Part shown: one piece after another, positions 20,885-32,828 of the stretch
How the letters are laid out: each line of letters begins with the position of its first letter
Position numbering within the stretch: the first letter of the stretch is position 1
Assembly: GCA_037833965.1 (NCBI GenBank)
Contig: AP031356.1
Coordinates: 1,758,501 to 1,822,500, forward strand
Reading direction: 5' to 3'
Source: Marchantia polymorpha subsp. ruderalis
Lineage: Eukaryota; Streptophyta; Marchantiopsida; Marchantiales; Marchantiaceae
DNA: 64,000 bases
Position numbers and translations under genes: made by a program
Notes under the pieces: generated by a model
Told to the model about the DNA's origin: nothing
Databases searched by the model: none
What the model saw: only the letters and a program-made list of their open reading frames with translations

Positions 20885-22390
20885 AAAATCGGGATAGTAG
20901 ATAAGTTCATGCAGCTCTATGCATGAATCTTTGTAAGTAGTTGCTTGGTTTCTTCATATCACTGAGGATAAAAAGGCCTAATCTTATACAATCTACTCTT
21001 GTGATCTCCATTTTCGTATAACAATATACTGATTGGATCTTTCTCATCTGAGAGAAAACATAAGGCGTAAAGAGTGCATAATGCTTTGAATTAATGAGGC
21101 GGCCTACAAACAAGAGATGTTTTGTAAATCAGTAACATACAGAACGTGTTTGACGGATTTATTAGAGTCAATACATAAAGAACCTTTTCCGGCTAGAGAA
21201 AGACAAACCCCATTGGCACTAGACACTCTTATTCTCAATGAAAGTTTCATTGAGAATAAGAAAATACAAATAGAAAATACATGCTTGAAATGACAATAGG
21301 AGAGAACGATATTCTGTGACATGGCTGCTTGCTCCCGAATCATGATAAACATCAACTATCGGAGAGTTGTCACCTGTAAAATTTGCTTTTTTGTTTAGAG
21401 GTTCTTTAGGAACTTCTGCATCATAGGATCTCCTTCTTCCATCATGTGGACCTGATCACGGTTGCTGCGACGGAGGTTGGATGCGCAAATTTGCAGCTGT
21501 GCAATGAACTCGTCTAATTTTTGTAAATGACTGTCATCGAGAAGATGCTTAGCCTTGCAATAGTAATCACAACGTGTTGATTGTGGCATATTTCATTGTG
21601 CTTGTGGTGTTGAGGTAACATGAGAACAAGTTGATCGAGGAGGATCATTTGAGCGAGCACGGAAGTTATGGTGTTTGATAGCGGAGAAATTAGCTTCTCG
21701 TTTGATTGTGTCTTCCTCTTGGTGAAGTACTACATGTACTGAAGATGTTTGACAAAATCTTGATATGACGGAGGAGGTTGGCGATCCATTTTGCCCAAAA
21801 AATTATGCACAAAAGGGCTGTAGCTAGCCGACAGTCTCTTTAGCGTGTGATGTGTGAGGTCAATGCTTGGTAGTCTATGACCAATGTCGGCGAGCTGATC
21901 AGCGATAGAGTCTACTTGTTGTAGAAACTTATCAAAAGAAGCGCCATCTACAAGCTGAAGTGAGGACAACGAGTGGGAGAGAATGAGCCTTTGTTTTGTG
22001 TTATTTGATTCATATCGCTGACAAAGGTGAGTCCAAAGCTTTGTATGAGTGTACTCAAAATCTGAAATAGAAGGTAGAATGTCAGAATGTACAGTGATCT
22101 GAATGAGAGCTATGGCTTTGATACAACGTGTGCGGATGGTTTGTGAAGTAGAATCGGTTGGTTTACGATCTCAACCCAACAATATTTGTTGCTAAGAATT
22201 GTTTGGAGCCGGATTGACCAATTGAAATAGTTGTCACGTCCAGAAATCTTCATAGATTCGGAAAACTTTGAAACTGTCCACTGCTAGCTAAGTTCATAGA
22301 ACAACAAGTTGTCTTCTATCAGGAAGGCATGTGCTTACAAGACCGGCATCTAATGGTCGATTGCTAGCAGAAGAAAAACGAAGCATTTCC
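20885..22390 (-). pseudogene. Ty1/copia gag-protease relic
   Basis: The minus strand carries gag of the UBN2 type: LQLVDGASFDKFLQQVDSIA, ADIGHRLPSIDLTHHTLKRL and HNFLGKMDRQP at 21730-21969, with the gag N-terminus (YFNWS) in broken frame up to about 22.3 kb. A damaged zinc-knuckle segment (RCDYYCKAKHLLDDS) follows at about 21.57 kb. Protease-region remains are at 21104-21355 (ANGVCLSLAGKGSLCI, VKHVLYVTDLQ), then the stretch before integrase at 20907-21113 (VGRLINSKHYALFTPYVFSQ). Frames are broken and the rest of pol is missing. A primer site and short LTR lie just upstream. Confidence 0.8.
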
Positions 22391-22401
22391 CTCTAATACC
22401 A
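22391..22401 (-). other. Primer binding site of the copia relic
   Basis: The minus strand reads TGGTATTAGAG, one base from the initiator-Met tRNA site TGGTATCAGAG. It directly abuts the LTR end (AAACA). Confidence 0.75.
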
Positions 22402-22546
22402 TGTTTCTGAACTCAAAATCTAATTAGTGAGAGTAGTATACCTTAAGTAGCAAAGGAGATAAGTATGATAGAGAACATGGAAGATCTAACACCACAAATT
22501 ATTCTAATCTGATCACTATACTACACTCCGTAACTAAATTCTAACA
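22402..22546 (-). mobile_element. Short copia LTR, 145 bp
   Basis: On the minus strand it starts TGTTAG and ends AAACA next to the primer site. It is unusually short for copia. The 3' LTR was not found, so this is a truncated element. It sits at the left edge of the duplicated kelch 3' segment. Confidence 0.65.
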
Positions 22547-22549
22547 ACA

Positions 22550-23884
22550 CTAGGTGCTCTCTATTGTTTCCGGCAAATGATTTTCTTTGAGAAATAGACT
22601 TGGACAAGCTATTTTTCAACCAAGAAATTTGTCTTCTTCAGAGCTTACTCAAAGATAGTACCTTCAAAAAATTGTATGGTAAGGCATGGATCAAATAATG
22701 CGCTTTAGATAGGGGATCATCACAACCACTTTGCATTGACCGAATATGGTCTGTACAGAGTACAGACCATAACCACTTTAAACAAATTCATGAAGTAAAT
22801 TGCCACAAGATTAATTTCTATTTGCAAGGAGGTACACAAGAATCCTTATTGCAGGTGATTGAGGTATGTACGAATCTGATCTACAATAAAGAACAGGAGA
22901 TTTCGATTACGTTGATTTACATCAAGGAACAATATTACGCATCCATATGCTGTCCCGTATCTCGTAAGATTATCCTTGAATCATCAACACATGACACCAA
23001 ATTACCGCCCATGTTGTTGTGGTAAGTGTGCAGAAAAATAGCTACCCTTAGAACAATGATATAAGAAGAATCTTAAATCTGTTCATCTTGGCTGTAGTTC
23101 AGCACACTGCGGGACAAACCTGTAATGCAGGAGCTTGTGTATGCTATCATATACTAATGCGTCAGCGAGCAGAAAAACAAACAGTCCAGGTCTGGAGCAA
23201 CCAATACACTATGTTGTCATGGCTCTTTGATCCCCGAATGAACCGTAATATGAGAATCATGGTGTGCCAAAGTTCAACGCCTCCTGAACGATTGGCTTAC
23301 GAGTAGGCCCGACCTACCAGTAGTCGGGTGCACTTTCGTCATCAGGGTCCGCCAAATTAATAGATGGAAGTTGAGGCTAATTGATTTCAATTAACAAATA
23401 AGTGCTGTTCTGATTCTCGACTTATGACACACTAAAATGAACTGATGCTTGATGCAATGAGATGCAGATACAAATGTGTTTCAACTCACCATCTGTTAGC
23501 GCAATTGCAGAAAGCACGATCATTCCACTTCACATGAAATAAACACGAACTCTTGGTACTGTTCCAATACGAGCTCTTCAAGACTTCAACGCTCCATTCA
23601 GTCTGCCTCATCTGAACGTTGGACTAATTGTGCTTTAGACTGCTTGTGAAGCAATTACCTGTATTCTTTCACCAACGAGGGAGTATCATCCATCCGCACC
23701 TGCATAAGACGACACTCATTTAAATTGACGACTACCTCGGTATACATTTGTTGACCAAGCAGATTAAAACCGAAACGGAATCATTTTAGTTCGCTTCTCA
23801 CGAGATATGTGAAAACCTGAAATACATACCTGACTTGCATCTTTGAAATGATTGGAGCGATAAACATGCATTTCCGAGAGACTA
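22550..23884 (-). pseudogene. Truncated copy of the kelch gene 3' end
   Basis: This block is a close copy of 39.02-40.49 kb: the last coding exon, part of the exon before it, and about 1.1 kb of 3' flank. The copy of exon 16 starts at 23699 (MRVDD-like: VRMDDTPSLVKEYR) but meets an in-frame TAA where the intact gene has CAA. The copy of exon 15 runs from 23830 to about 23884 and then breaks off into AT-rich DNA. The splice sites flanking exon 16 and after exon 15 are kept. About 115 bp present in the intact locus (39.69-39.81 kb) is missing near 23.21 kb. It has no promoter or kelch repeats, so it is dead. Confidence 0.85.
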
Positions 23885-24690
23885 TCGAGAGATATATATG
23901 TGTATATATGTCAGATTAAAAATTAAAGTGTAAATTTCTAGAATGTGTTCATAAAGAATTTGCAAATTTATAGTAAAATGATGACTAAATGACATGAATT
24001 TGACGTTATATTATGTTTGTTGTTATAATTTGTTTGTTATATTACGTTATTAATCATGTTCGTTGTGTTTGATGATAAATGTTTTGACTGATTATCATAT
24101 AAAATTCAAAGATCATGCACTTACAACTTCATCTAAATACACTTTCATAAGTTCAGAGTAGATGGTATCAGAAAAAATCATTTTAAATGGATTTTTTAAT
24201 AAAATCGAAATAGATGTTACTAAAATATAAAAATCAAATTTGGAAAAGAAAATATCACATCATGCTAAAAAAGGTTATAATTGAGTTAATGTAACAATTT
24301 GTGAAATAATGACAAAAATGACACATAGTATATAAGAATTTAAAAAATTATTATTTTAAATATATCTCACAAACTAAAATATACCTTCTATCTGAATAAC
24401 TTGATTTAATTGTGTTTTTCAATCTAATTCAAATTTATAAATTAATTTTTTTTGGATGTTTTACTAGAAATAAACTTAAGTAAAAAATACATCTCAAAGT
24501 ATATCACTTGAATTTAGATCTTACACTTTATTTATATAAAAGAAGTGTTATGGCTTGATATGTTCATGATTAATGTAAAAATACCATATTCTTAAAAAAA
24601 TTATATAAAATAAAGATGAACTATTTTTTTTCAAATAATAAAATTCGAGAAGATAGAAGAATGAATGATGGGTTATCATGAGTGCATTTG
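23885..24690. repeat. AT-rich DNA related to about 48.1-48.8 kb
   Basis: Short conserved strings recur in the same order in both places (for example AATGACATGA...TTATATTA, and AAGTGTTATGG against AATGTGTTATGG). It belongs to the segmental duplication. No gene was recognised. Confidence 0.5.
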
Positions 24691-25545
24691 ACATTATTAC
24701 AATTTTGAATGAATCCACGGGAAATACACCACGAAAATATGCGAGATCTATTTCCAGGGGAGGGACAACGTTGGACCGCCTGACCTGAGGACGCCATGAT
24801 GCTCATGTTCCCGTCCGGGTTCGAATAAATGAATGGGACCGAGAATATACCTATAGTAACATACATTGGTGCTGGGGTTTACTTCACTGGGAGATTTCAC
24901 TCACAAGAACAAATTGCGTGGCCATACGTATCAAATCTCAATAGTTACATACATTGGTGATCAATAGTTACGTACGTTGGATCGCACTATTGAGAGATGT
25001 CACTCACACAAGTTTTATTCATAATAGAACGTTCTCTGGTTGCAAGATTTATGTTGTTGACTATTTTGCATTATTTCGAACAATTAATGTTACTTTTATT
25101 ATTGCATTTGAATATAAACATATGAGAAAAATATAAGTGAAACAATCTGTAACGAGATGAAACCTAGAAGAAGTAAATTGTCGAGACAAAGATAGGACAC
25201 ATGATCTTTTTTCATCGTAATAATTTTGATTCCAAAATTATAATTGAAACTGTCCTTATTGAGTATATCATATCACTATTGATATTTAGTGACGTTCTGT
25301 AACTATTGGCCAGATTCACTAGTTACAAAGATTCTCGAATTGAATATCACTCACACGAGATTACACTATGGGGAAGTTAAACTCTCTACCCAAACTTTTC
25401 CCATACCTTGAGCACCAACTTCGCTTTATACAGCTCCGGATCTGCTGGAGCGACCGGTTGTTCGCTAGTGACGTACTGGTCAGAGGCGCCACAGAGCCGC
25501 TGACCGGCAGCGCAAAAAGGCTTCCTTGCCTCCGGAAGGGGACTC
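24690..25545. repeat. Right-end segment of duplication copy 1
   Basis: The outer parts, 24.70-24.84 and 25.39-25.55 kb, match one continuous stretch at 50.38-50.71 kb (for example CACGAAAATATGCGAGATCT and GGATCTGCTGGAGCGACCGG). About 510 bp between them is extra here and holds repeated TTACATACATTGG and CACTCACA motifs; its type is unknown. On the minus strand the segment has a short frame with PADPELYKAKLVPKVWE-like sequence in the 50 kb copy, of unknown origin. Confidence 0.75.
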
Positions 25546-27467
25546 TTCTGTTAAACTTCCAAGCGGCCGGCTTCCGATATAAAAGACACCGTCTCTGTAA
25601 GAAAAATTCCGCAAGGGATCGATGACTGAGAAATCTGTGACCATAAACCGCTTGGTCAAAATATCCGGATCGAATCGCTGAGACATAACTGATTTGCCAC
25701 GGCCGCCGAAGTTGTAAGCAACGTACTTTGCAGGCTGGCCCGACCTTGCCACCAGCTCTGGCACCGGCTGTAACACAGTTGCGTCCTTATCTACAGGCTC
25801 CAATGTGGTCACGCACGAAAACCTGCTGTTGTTACAGGGCGCAATTACTCGGTGAACAATCGAGTGGTAGATCCCGTTGCTCATGCACTGTCATCCAGTC
25901 GGTCCAATAGTCAATATCAAGTCAAAACTGTAGTCCTCGTCTACTACGGACAAAGGGAGTTCTGAGCAGATTGACGCCTCATTGGCAAATGTACATCGGT
26001 GGAGGAAGACTTTCACAAGTAAGCAAAACAGAACCTGACCCCGTGAAGTCCAGAAGGGGCTGCAAGAGCACAACTTCCGTCCAACGAGAAGGGATGTGGA
26101 CAAATTCAGAATGTAGGTGAAGGTGCGCCGCGGATATTCCATTTCATTTCCAATGCGGAGCTCTACAGCATTAGAAATGAATTTGGAATCCAATTTCCAA
26201 ATAATATGAGTAGAAAAGGGACGACTTGGCAGGTATACATTAAAATTGAGCTAATGATGAGGACGTCCTTGTATCTCGACCTTACCTCTATGGGATCACC
26301 GAGGAAGAAACTGACACCCGCAGAAATGGGACGTTTATTCATCCATTGATCGTCATGCCACACCTGTGCCCCACCATTCTCATCCTCCACGACAGCATTG
26401 ATGACAGTAAGATCCGTATGAGCACCGAACCCGACCGAGCTTGGGGTGTCCTTGGGCTGATTTTCTGGTACAGGATACGAGGAAGCGACAACTTGCTGAT
26501 GTACACCCCCGCCGAGCTGCTTGATAAAGGCATCCCGACTCAAACCCAGCGCTTCAGCCAGCGACTCGCATACCCACGTCGACAGTTTGCAAATTTCCTC
26601 GGCGAAAGTCTCCAGGCTCTCTCTACACTCACCCACCGAGCAAAAGCACTTCCTCAGCTCTGATGAGATAAGCGATGGCAAATTTAACAAGCTTCAAGAT
26701 ACTGACGGATAAAGGTGATGAGATTCACCGCCTCCTTACTCACTAGTAATCACTGGGCTATCTCTCCGAGCTATTCTAACGAGAAAAATCAGCATCCTGC
26801 AGTTTGCCCAAATTCTAATCGTTTGCGCAATGAAAAGAGCAATGCTTCACGAAGATTCACTTCGGATGAATTCGTCGAGAAACTGGTTTCATGGGAACAA
26901 GAATTTTGGCGATTATACACATAGGTGGGGCAAGTGAATCTCAAAACCGGCAGCGATGCTGCCAGCCAACCTGAAAGAAGGCGATGACTGGGGCCATGGG
27001 ACGGAGTCCCGGCCCTCCAGCGGGCACCCTTGAATCTCGAAAACTTCCCGGCGCGGCACAGTAGAGGCCTTCTCGGTGAGGCCTTGAAATTGGGTCTGGT
27101 AGCCGACGGCCCGTAAGGCCCCGGTGCCGCGGACCTGGGCGCACTTGGCCTTGTCTTCGGAAGGCAGAGAGAAGAATGCGTTGGAGTTCTCCCTGAGCTG
27201 CAGGAGCACCTTCGGATCGATGCCATGATTCACCGTCGTGAAACAACCGACCTTCGCAGCTTCCTTCAGCTCTCGCAGAACAGAGGCTCTGATCTGCGGA
27301 TCCTCGACCTCGAGGCCATGCAAATCGACCACGGGCATGGGATAGAAATCCCGACCCTCGTAGACATAGTTGCACTTGCTCTCGGGGCGGCGGCTCTCAC
27401 TGCTCCGCTGCTCGGGGCACCGAATTCCTTCCACCGTCACCTCCTCCGAGGCTGAAACAACTTTCAC
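25480..27467 (-). CDS. 2-oxoglutarate/Fe(II)-dependent oxygenase (DOXC class), copy B, with a new C-terminal tail
   Basis: The exons 27467-26971, 26622-26286 and 25887-25480 use the same splice sites and phases as copy A. The product is 413 residues. The DIOX_N domain is intact and the iron site reads HTDLT (H234, D236), closer to the family norm than copy A; the distal His is in SIVHR and the RxS is RFS. Up to residue 393 or so the protein matches copy A (HIGSRPLGS against YIGSRPLGS). After that, about 20 residues (SPSGGKEAFLRCRSAALWRL) come from DNA homologous to 50.64-50.70 kb, not to gene A. So the duplication junction lies in the last exon and moved the stop downstream. The fold should be complete before the tail, so activity is likely. 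The substrate is unknown. Confidence 0.88.
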
Positions 27468-27729
27468 ATTTTATCAACGACAGACATCATGAGACCATCA
27501 AACTGAAGAAGCGGAATTCAACCGAGAGCCAATCTCATCCCCGGAGAGCATTCTGGAAGAGGATTCGGGTGCGTGAGCTCACCGGTGTCCGAACCAGCCG
27601 TCCTCGCCACCATAATTGCGGAGCTTGTCGCTGCTCGCCCGACGTCACTTCTTCCTCTGATTCCTCTCTACAAACGACACTCGAGTTCGAATTCCGGAAT
27701 CGCAGATCCATAGCCGCGAACAGCTACTG

Positions 27730-27737
27730 TATTTATA
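27730..27737 (-). promoter_or_regulatory. TATA box of oxygenase gene B
   Basis: The minus strand reads TATAAATA, a better consensus than the TATAGATA of gene A. It was created where the flank joins after loss of the GC-rich block found upstream of gene A. Confidence 0.5.
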
Positions 27738-27739
27738 TT

Positions 27740-28962
27740 TATGGCCAAATTAAAGTGCTTTCATAAATCAAGCAGCGGGTGGGGGCTGGGGGAATACTCC
27801 ACGGTCATCGTAGTGGCTACGTGCATGTGACATACAGCAACCAAATGGACAAACGTGCAGATAACATTCTCCTGCAGCGTGTAGCAATTTGAGAAAATTG
27901 GTGTGCGCTAACATTTTTTAATGTATCTAAGATTATATATTGGCCAGTGGATCTGAGAAATGTGGTGGGCCAGGGGAGAATCCAGTAACTTTGCATGGCC
28001 ACATGCGAACCCGTTGCGGCACGGGACGAAATCCCTTCGCATGGATAGTGAACGACCAGGAGAAAAGAGAAAAGTATGTGCGAACCCACGATGATGCATT
28101 AAATGGAAAGCTACTTGGAAAATAGGTTCCTGGAAAAAGAAAGTGCAGACAAATCCAACGATGTTATCTAGCATGGACCAGATGAAATTTCATGGAGATT
28201 TACAAACTTTTTGTGTTTGATGGATTTGATACTTTACATGGTTCACATTCCTCGAGTCCCTTTTCATATTAGAAGGATTCGATATCTAGCTTTCTACAGT
28301 GACCGTCATCACAGCATTTAATATTTCACGAATCTTCTTAAACATTGCATGTGGAGAAAATAAGTACCAACGCTTGCGCACATGAGCAACACAGAGCCAA
28401 ATCCCTTTAAGGAGATATGAAGTACACATTTGCCAAAAGACCTTCAGCTTACTTTTTTCCCAAAACTTTTGTCTTTGCGGATTCTTCTATGAGCAGTCTA
28501 CGCACGTTCATCCGTCTAATCTCCATTGAAGTTCTTCCAATCTTGAGCCCGCGGCTGCCAAAGCAAGGTTATAACCAGACCGACCAATTCTTTGCGCACC
28601 TTAATCTAGTTCAGGCTCATAGGTTTACTCTTCCGTAAACCATTTCTCTTGTAACAATTAGCAAAATTTTTGTCAAAGAAATACAAGAAAGAATCATGAA
28701 TTCAACATCACGAAATTGTGATGATTATCTCTTTGGAAATTAGTGTCACCAAAACATAAGATTTTTGTTGAAAGATTTAACTTTGCATAGCAATAAGTAA
28801 TCATTAACATTTACGGCATCTACGTTTTACAACATATTTGACCTTCATTTTTTTTAAAATAAATAAAACAAACAACCATAATTCATATATTGGATAATTT
28901 TTTTTAAATTAACAGAATTCAAATAAAGATAATTTTAAATAAATAGATTATATAAATGATGA
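27740..28962. repeat. Upstream flank of gene B, copy of the gene A flank
   Basis: It matches 15.25-17.99 kb apart from the 540 bp block and the hAT element, both absent here. It contains the empty site at GGTTATAACC (28.57 kb). The similarity ends at about 28.963 kb, where a retroelement relic begins. No gene was recognised. Confidence 0.75.
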
Positions 28963-31905
28963 TTCAATATTCAACGCAGTTGCGAATTGAGGTACGATTG
29001 AAGTTCGGAAGTGTGAAATTGCAAAAGCAGCCATGGGATGACCCAGAGGAATTTGATTGATAGCTCTGAAGGTGACTGAAGTTGGATTGAGGGCTTATCG
29101 TAACGAGGTGATCGTCGCCAAACTCAATTTTTTACTATGGGATGAAATTGGGTCTGCGGGGCAATGGTCCAAGAGTGGAATGACAGAAGTGCATTGAATG
29201 CCGATGGACTTCGATTAAATCTCGAACGTTGGCAAATTTGGAATTGGGAGAAAGTCTTTTGGTGGTGCGCAGGTGAAGATGGCGATCTCATCTTTGACAG
29301 TGAAAGTGTCAAAGTAATGCGCGCAGAGAAAAGATGCTTTGTTCAAGAAACCGCTTACATGCAAGAATGGATACAGGACGACAGGATACCACGATCGGTT
29401 GCAAAGTAATGTAGCAGTAGCTCTGATGTAGATCCTTTGACCTTCTCTAACAACTTACATAACGACTTGGCAAGTCGGATTTAAAGAGCGAGCTTTGATA
29501 GTAGAACACATTCACCAAACGCGGATTCTGTGGTCTGTCACGCGCTAGCATGTTGGTGAAACTTCGCGAGGATCAGCAAATTATTTGTTTCCCTTCTTTG
29601 TCAATTTCCACAAAGTGATGGAGTTATTGACCGCAGAAGAGTAGAAAAGATTCCCGCTCCATACGCATGCGGTAGACGGAGATGAGACATTGGGTGCCAA
29701 TGAGGTCGATACATATCAAGAGAACATTCAGCTTGCATTGTCTTCGAGGAGAGAAGACGGATCTGAAGATTGAGTGGAAGGACGGCCGCAGAAGAGGCGT
29801 AAGTTGCATGAAGTCGCAATTTTGGAGACGATTGATCACCGTGTCGGAACTCGCGTCCGAAGGCCGGTCCCCACCAAACTCAGGTCTGCCAGTGTACGAG
29901 CTCGCACCTTGATGAAAGCGAGACGGCTAATAATTGAGGATGAGAGTAGCATCAAAGGCAGTGTAGCTGCTTTGCAAGGCCGGCTCACTTCGGCAAAGTG
30001 GGCAGAGTTATAGCACATGTTGCAGGGACAGAAGAAGAAGGATCTTCGGTCTCCGGAGTGGAGACCTTTGACAGTACCGGAGGAAGATGCATCAAAGGAA
30101 GCCGAGGAGAAGGAAACAGATACTGACATGAAGACTCCGAGGTGGAATCGAGGACCTTCGGCTAAGACTATTGTGTACACACAATCGGTGAAGAAGAATT
30201 TAGAATTATTGATGGTGTCATCATACACACAGTAGGAATACACTTCGTTGGAGGAGTTAGCGGATAGAGTAGTGGATGGAGTGGAGAGAAATCCTACGGA
30301 GCAACACCTGGCGTCTTTGCCTCGGACGTCTACGGGAACCGTCATCGTGGAGACTAAAGAAGACCCTTCGGCAAAAGAGACTTAGTCGGTCAAAATCAAT
30401 GTGGCAGATGTGTTGTGTGAGCAAGTAATTCCTTTACTCCGTTATTTAGATGGAAAGTTGGAGAAGTATGCCGAGTCATCCGACGAAGGATCTTACGTGG
30501 AGTTAGTTCATAACATGACACGGACGAAGGTTGTCTCATCCATAGAAACAGCCAAGCAAATAGAGAGCTTAACTGCAGAGTGCGCAACGGCGAAGGCTTC
30601 GCTGCAAGAGAAGGAAAATTGACTTCGGGAGTCAGAGTCACAATGCGCGGGACTTCAGAAGAGTTTAGCCAAGGAGAAGCAATTTCTGAAGTCTTTGAAA
30701 AAAGCATGTGAGAGCCTTCTGTGTGACATTGAGACTACCAGGCGGGCGACTGTTGACCTTCCGAATAGACTTGAGGCTTCTAGGATAGCCTTCAATGAGT
30801 AGTAGCGTCGTGTGGATGAGTTGACTACAGATTTGGCAAAGAAAGATCAGTCGCATGTAGCTGAGTTGGCAACAAAGGGGAAGGAGTTGGCAGAGTGTGA
30901 AGCTGCTCGGTCTTCAGGAGCTGGAGAAGTTGAAAGCTGACTGCAATGGTTTGCGATCGCAGCGATCGGCAGCAAAAGAGCAGTTGGGCAAGGTGGAAGC
31001 AAAACTGCTTGAAGTGGAGGAGAGGATTCGGCAGTTAGCGGAGCAGACGAACGAAGCCTTGACCGAGAAGATGAACCTATGTCTTCGCGATTTCGTTATA
31101 TGATAGATCAAGACGCAGAAGTGGTTGAAGCTGCGGAATCTGGAGCGTTGAGTGACGACGATGATTGCTTGTAGTGTAGATGGACATTGTTAGTTAGCTA
31201 GAAAGTTAGATTCGTTTCTCTAGAGAAGAGAAGACGAATGAAAACCTCGAATTGAAACTGTCAACCGTTTTGCGTACGTTAGGATTAGATAGAAACTCAA
31301 CAGGCATGATAACTTCTGGATCGGCTGGCTTCGCACCTGTTGGTAGCTCGCGGCATAGCAAGTGACATATCAAGGTGTTTGTTAGAAATAAAGGGGCCAA
31401 GGCTTTGACTTCGGGGAATTTTCAGTAGTTAGTTTTCTCAATTTTTAGCTTGCATTCTCCGCGCGTTTGTGAAATTGAGTATGTTTGCCACCGTGCGTGA
31501 GTTGCTTCGGTTTGTCAAAGATACCACATCCAAAGTAGAGGATCCAATTCGGATGTTCTGAGTAGTGTAGTACTAGCTTCGGATTTAAGCAAATCTGTTA
31601 ATTGGAAGCTCGGTGCAGCTATTTGAATGTATACTTTGGGAATTTTCCCCCGTGAATACCAAGAGCAGAATCACAATTGAACTCTGTAGTACTTGATTGG
31701 ATGAATTTCAAGAATTGAGTGAGAATCTACACTGCAATGTGCTGCCTTCAGACTTAGCAAATGCACTACTTCTGGGAGTGACATGCGCTTGAGAGGTCAA
31801 AGTCTTCAATAGACTGTTAATATGTGAGACTTCTTTGTTCTCTTTGTTATTTCTGTACTCTTGGGATCATATCTTTATCATTATGTTCCATTTTGGTAAT
31901 TATCT
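28963..31905 (+). mobile_element. Decayed relative of the 0.7-5.5 kb gypsy LTR/ORF
   Basis: It matches the accessory ORF of the first element in broken pieces. Examples are ERWQIWNWEKVFWWCAGEDG at about 29.23 kb (compare ERWDICNWAQVLGRCAGEEG), VLCEQVIPLLRYLDGK at about 30.42 kb, and a coiled-coil stretch ELEKLKADCNGLRSQRSAA at about 30.92 kb. The 3' region also matches (TCTGGGAGTGACA near 31.77 kb), and similarity ends near 31905 at the point proposed as the LTR end of the first element. The left edge is truncated close to the ORF start. Many stops make it inactive. Confidence 0.75.
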
Positions 31906-32560
31906 GCTATCACGCTATGATAGAATTCGTTTGCTATGTGCACTAACTGCAATATTTAGTCTTGCTATGGATTAGATGGACATGATTAATTTTTTATGAA
32001 ATTATGAAGGAGTAAAGATACATGAGACAACCAGTTAACTTCAAGGTGAAAGGTCAGGATAAAATGATAAGGAGATTATTGAAATCACTATATTAATTGA
32101 AGCAAATTCTTAGTAATTGAAATATGAGATTTGACAAATTGATGAAGACACAAGATTTTTCATGTAGTGTATATGATCCCTGTGTATATATGAAAAAGAT
32201 GAATAATGAGATCTTCAACTTTATCATTTTAACACTCTACGTGAATTACATGCTCATTAAAAGAAACGTGTTGATTATTGATAGATGCAAAAACTAGTTG
32301 AAGTTAGCATTCAAGATAAAAAAATTGAGTGAGTCAAAGAAGATAATATGGATGAACATTTATTAGAATTCAAAGAAAAAGAATTTATGATTGAGTCAAG
32401 GCAAATATATTGGACGTATACTTGACAAATTGAACATGGCAGACTCTAAAGAAGTATGAATTTCTTTCACATCACAGTTTAAACTTTCTGCATTTCAATG
32501 TACAAACAATGTCATTGAAAAAAAAATGTCATGTGGTTTTTATGACAAAGTTGTCAGCAA
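31906..32560 (+). pseudogene. Ty1/copia reverse transcriptase relic, first part
   Basis: Broken plus-strand frames give IRLLCALTAIF, MRQPVNFKVKGQDK, RRLLKSLY, KLMKTQDFSCSVYDPCVYMK and LYVNYMLI (family: LYVDDMLI, the catalytic site, here with DD changed to NY), then ILDKLNMADSKEV-like remains. The frame is cut at 32560 by a nested element and resumes at 35479. Confidence 0.8.
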
Positions 32561-32587
32561 ATTGTGAACAAAGTTGTTGTCAAATCT

Positions 32588-32828
32588 TGGTAAAATATTC
32601 ACAAAAACACAAGTAAAAGTAACATGCAAGAGTAAGAACGCGAGTCCATACAAATTTAACTTGATTTACCACAAAGTGCTACGTCCACGAAGTAATTTCA
32701 TGCACAAAATTGTATCAAATGTTATGATAATACACAAATTCTAGGGTTAAATACCTAGCACCGGCGATCCTTCTAGTTATAAATAGCTAAGACGTGAAAC
32801 TACTCTTTAACTAGAGTTAACCTCAACA
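32588..32828 (-). mobile_element. 3' LTR of the nested element
   Basis: On the minus strand it starts TGTTGAGGTTAACTC and ends near TTTTACCA. It aligns along its length with 35242-35478, including AACGCGAGTCCA and AATACACAAAT on the plus strand. Confidence 0.7.

Noticed and set aside
22822-23306. Short frames conserved between 22.8-23.3 and 39.3-39.8 kb
   Set aside because: They are shared because of the segmental duplication. They carry indels and no recognised domain, and lie in kelch 3' flank.
24820-24832. GGTTCGAAT, like a tRNA B box (also near 50.50 kb)
   Set aside because: The following bases do not continue the B box, and no A box or cloverleaf arms are present.
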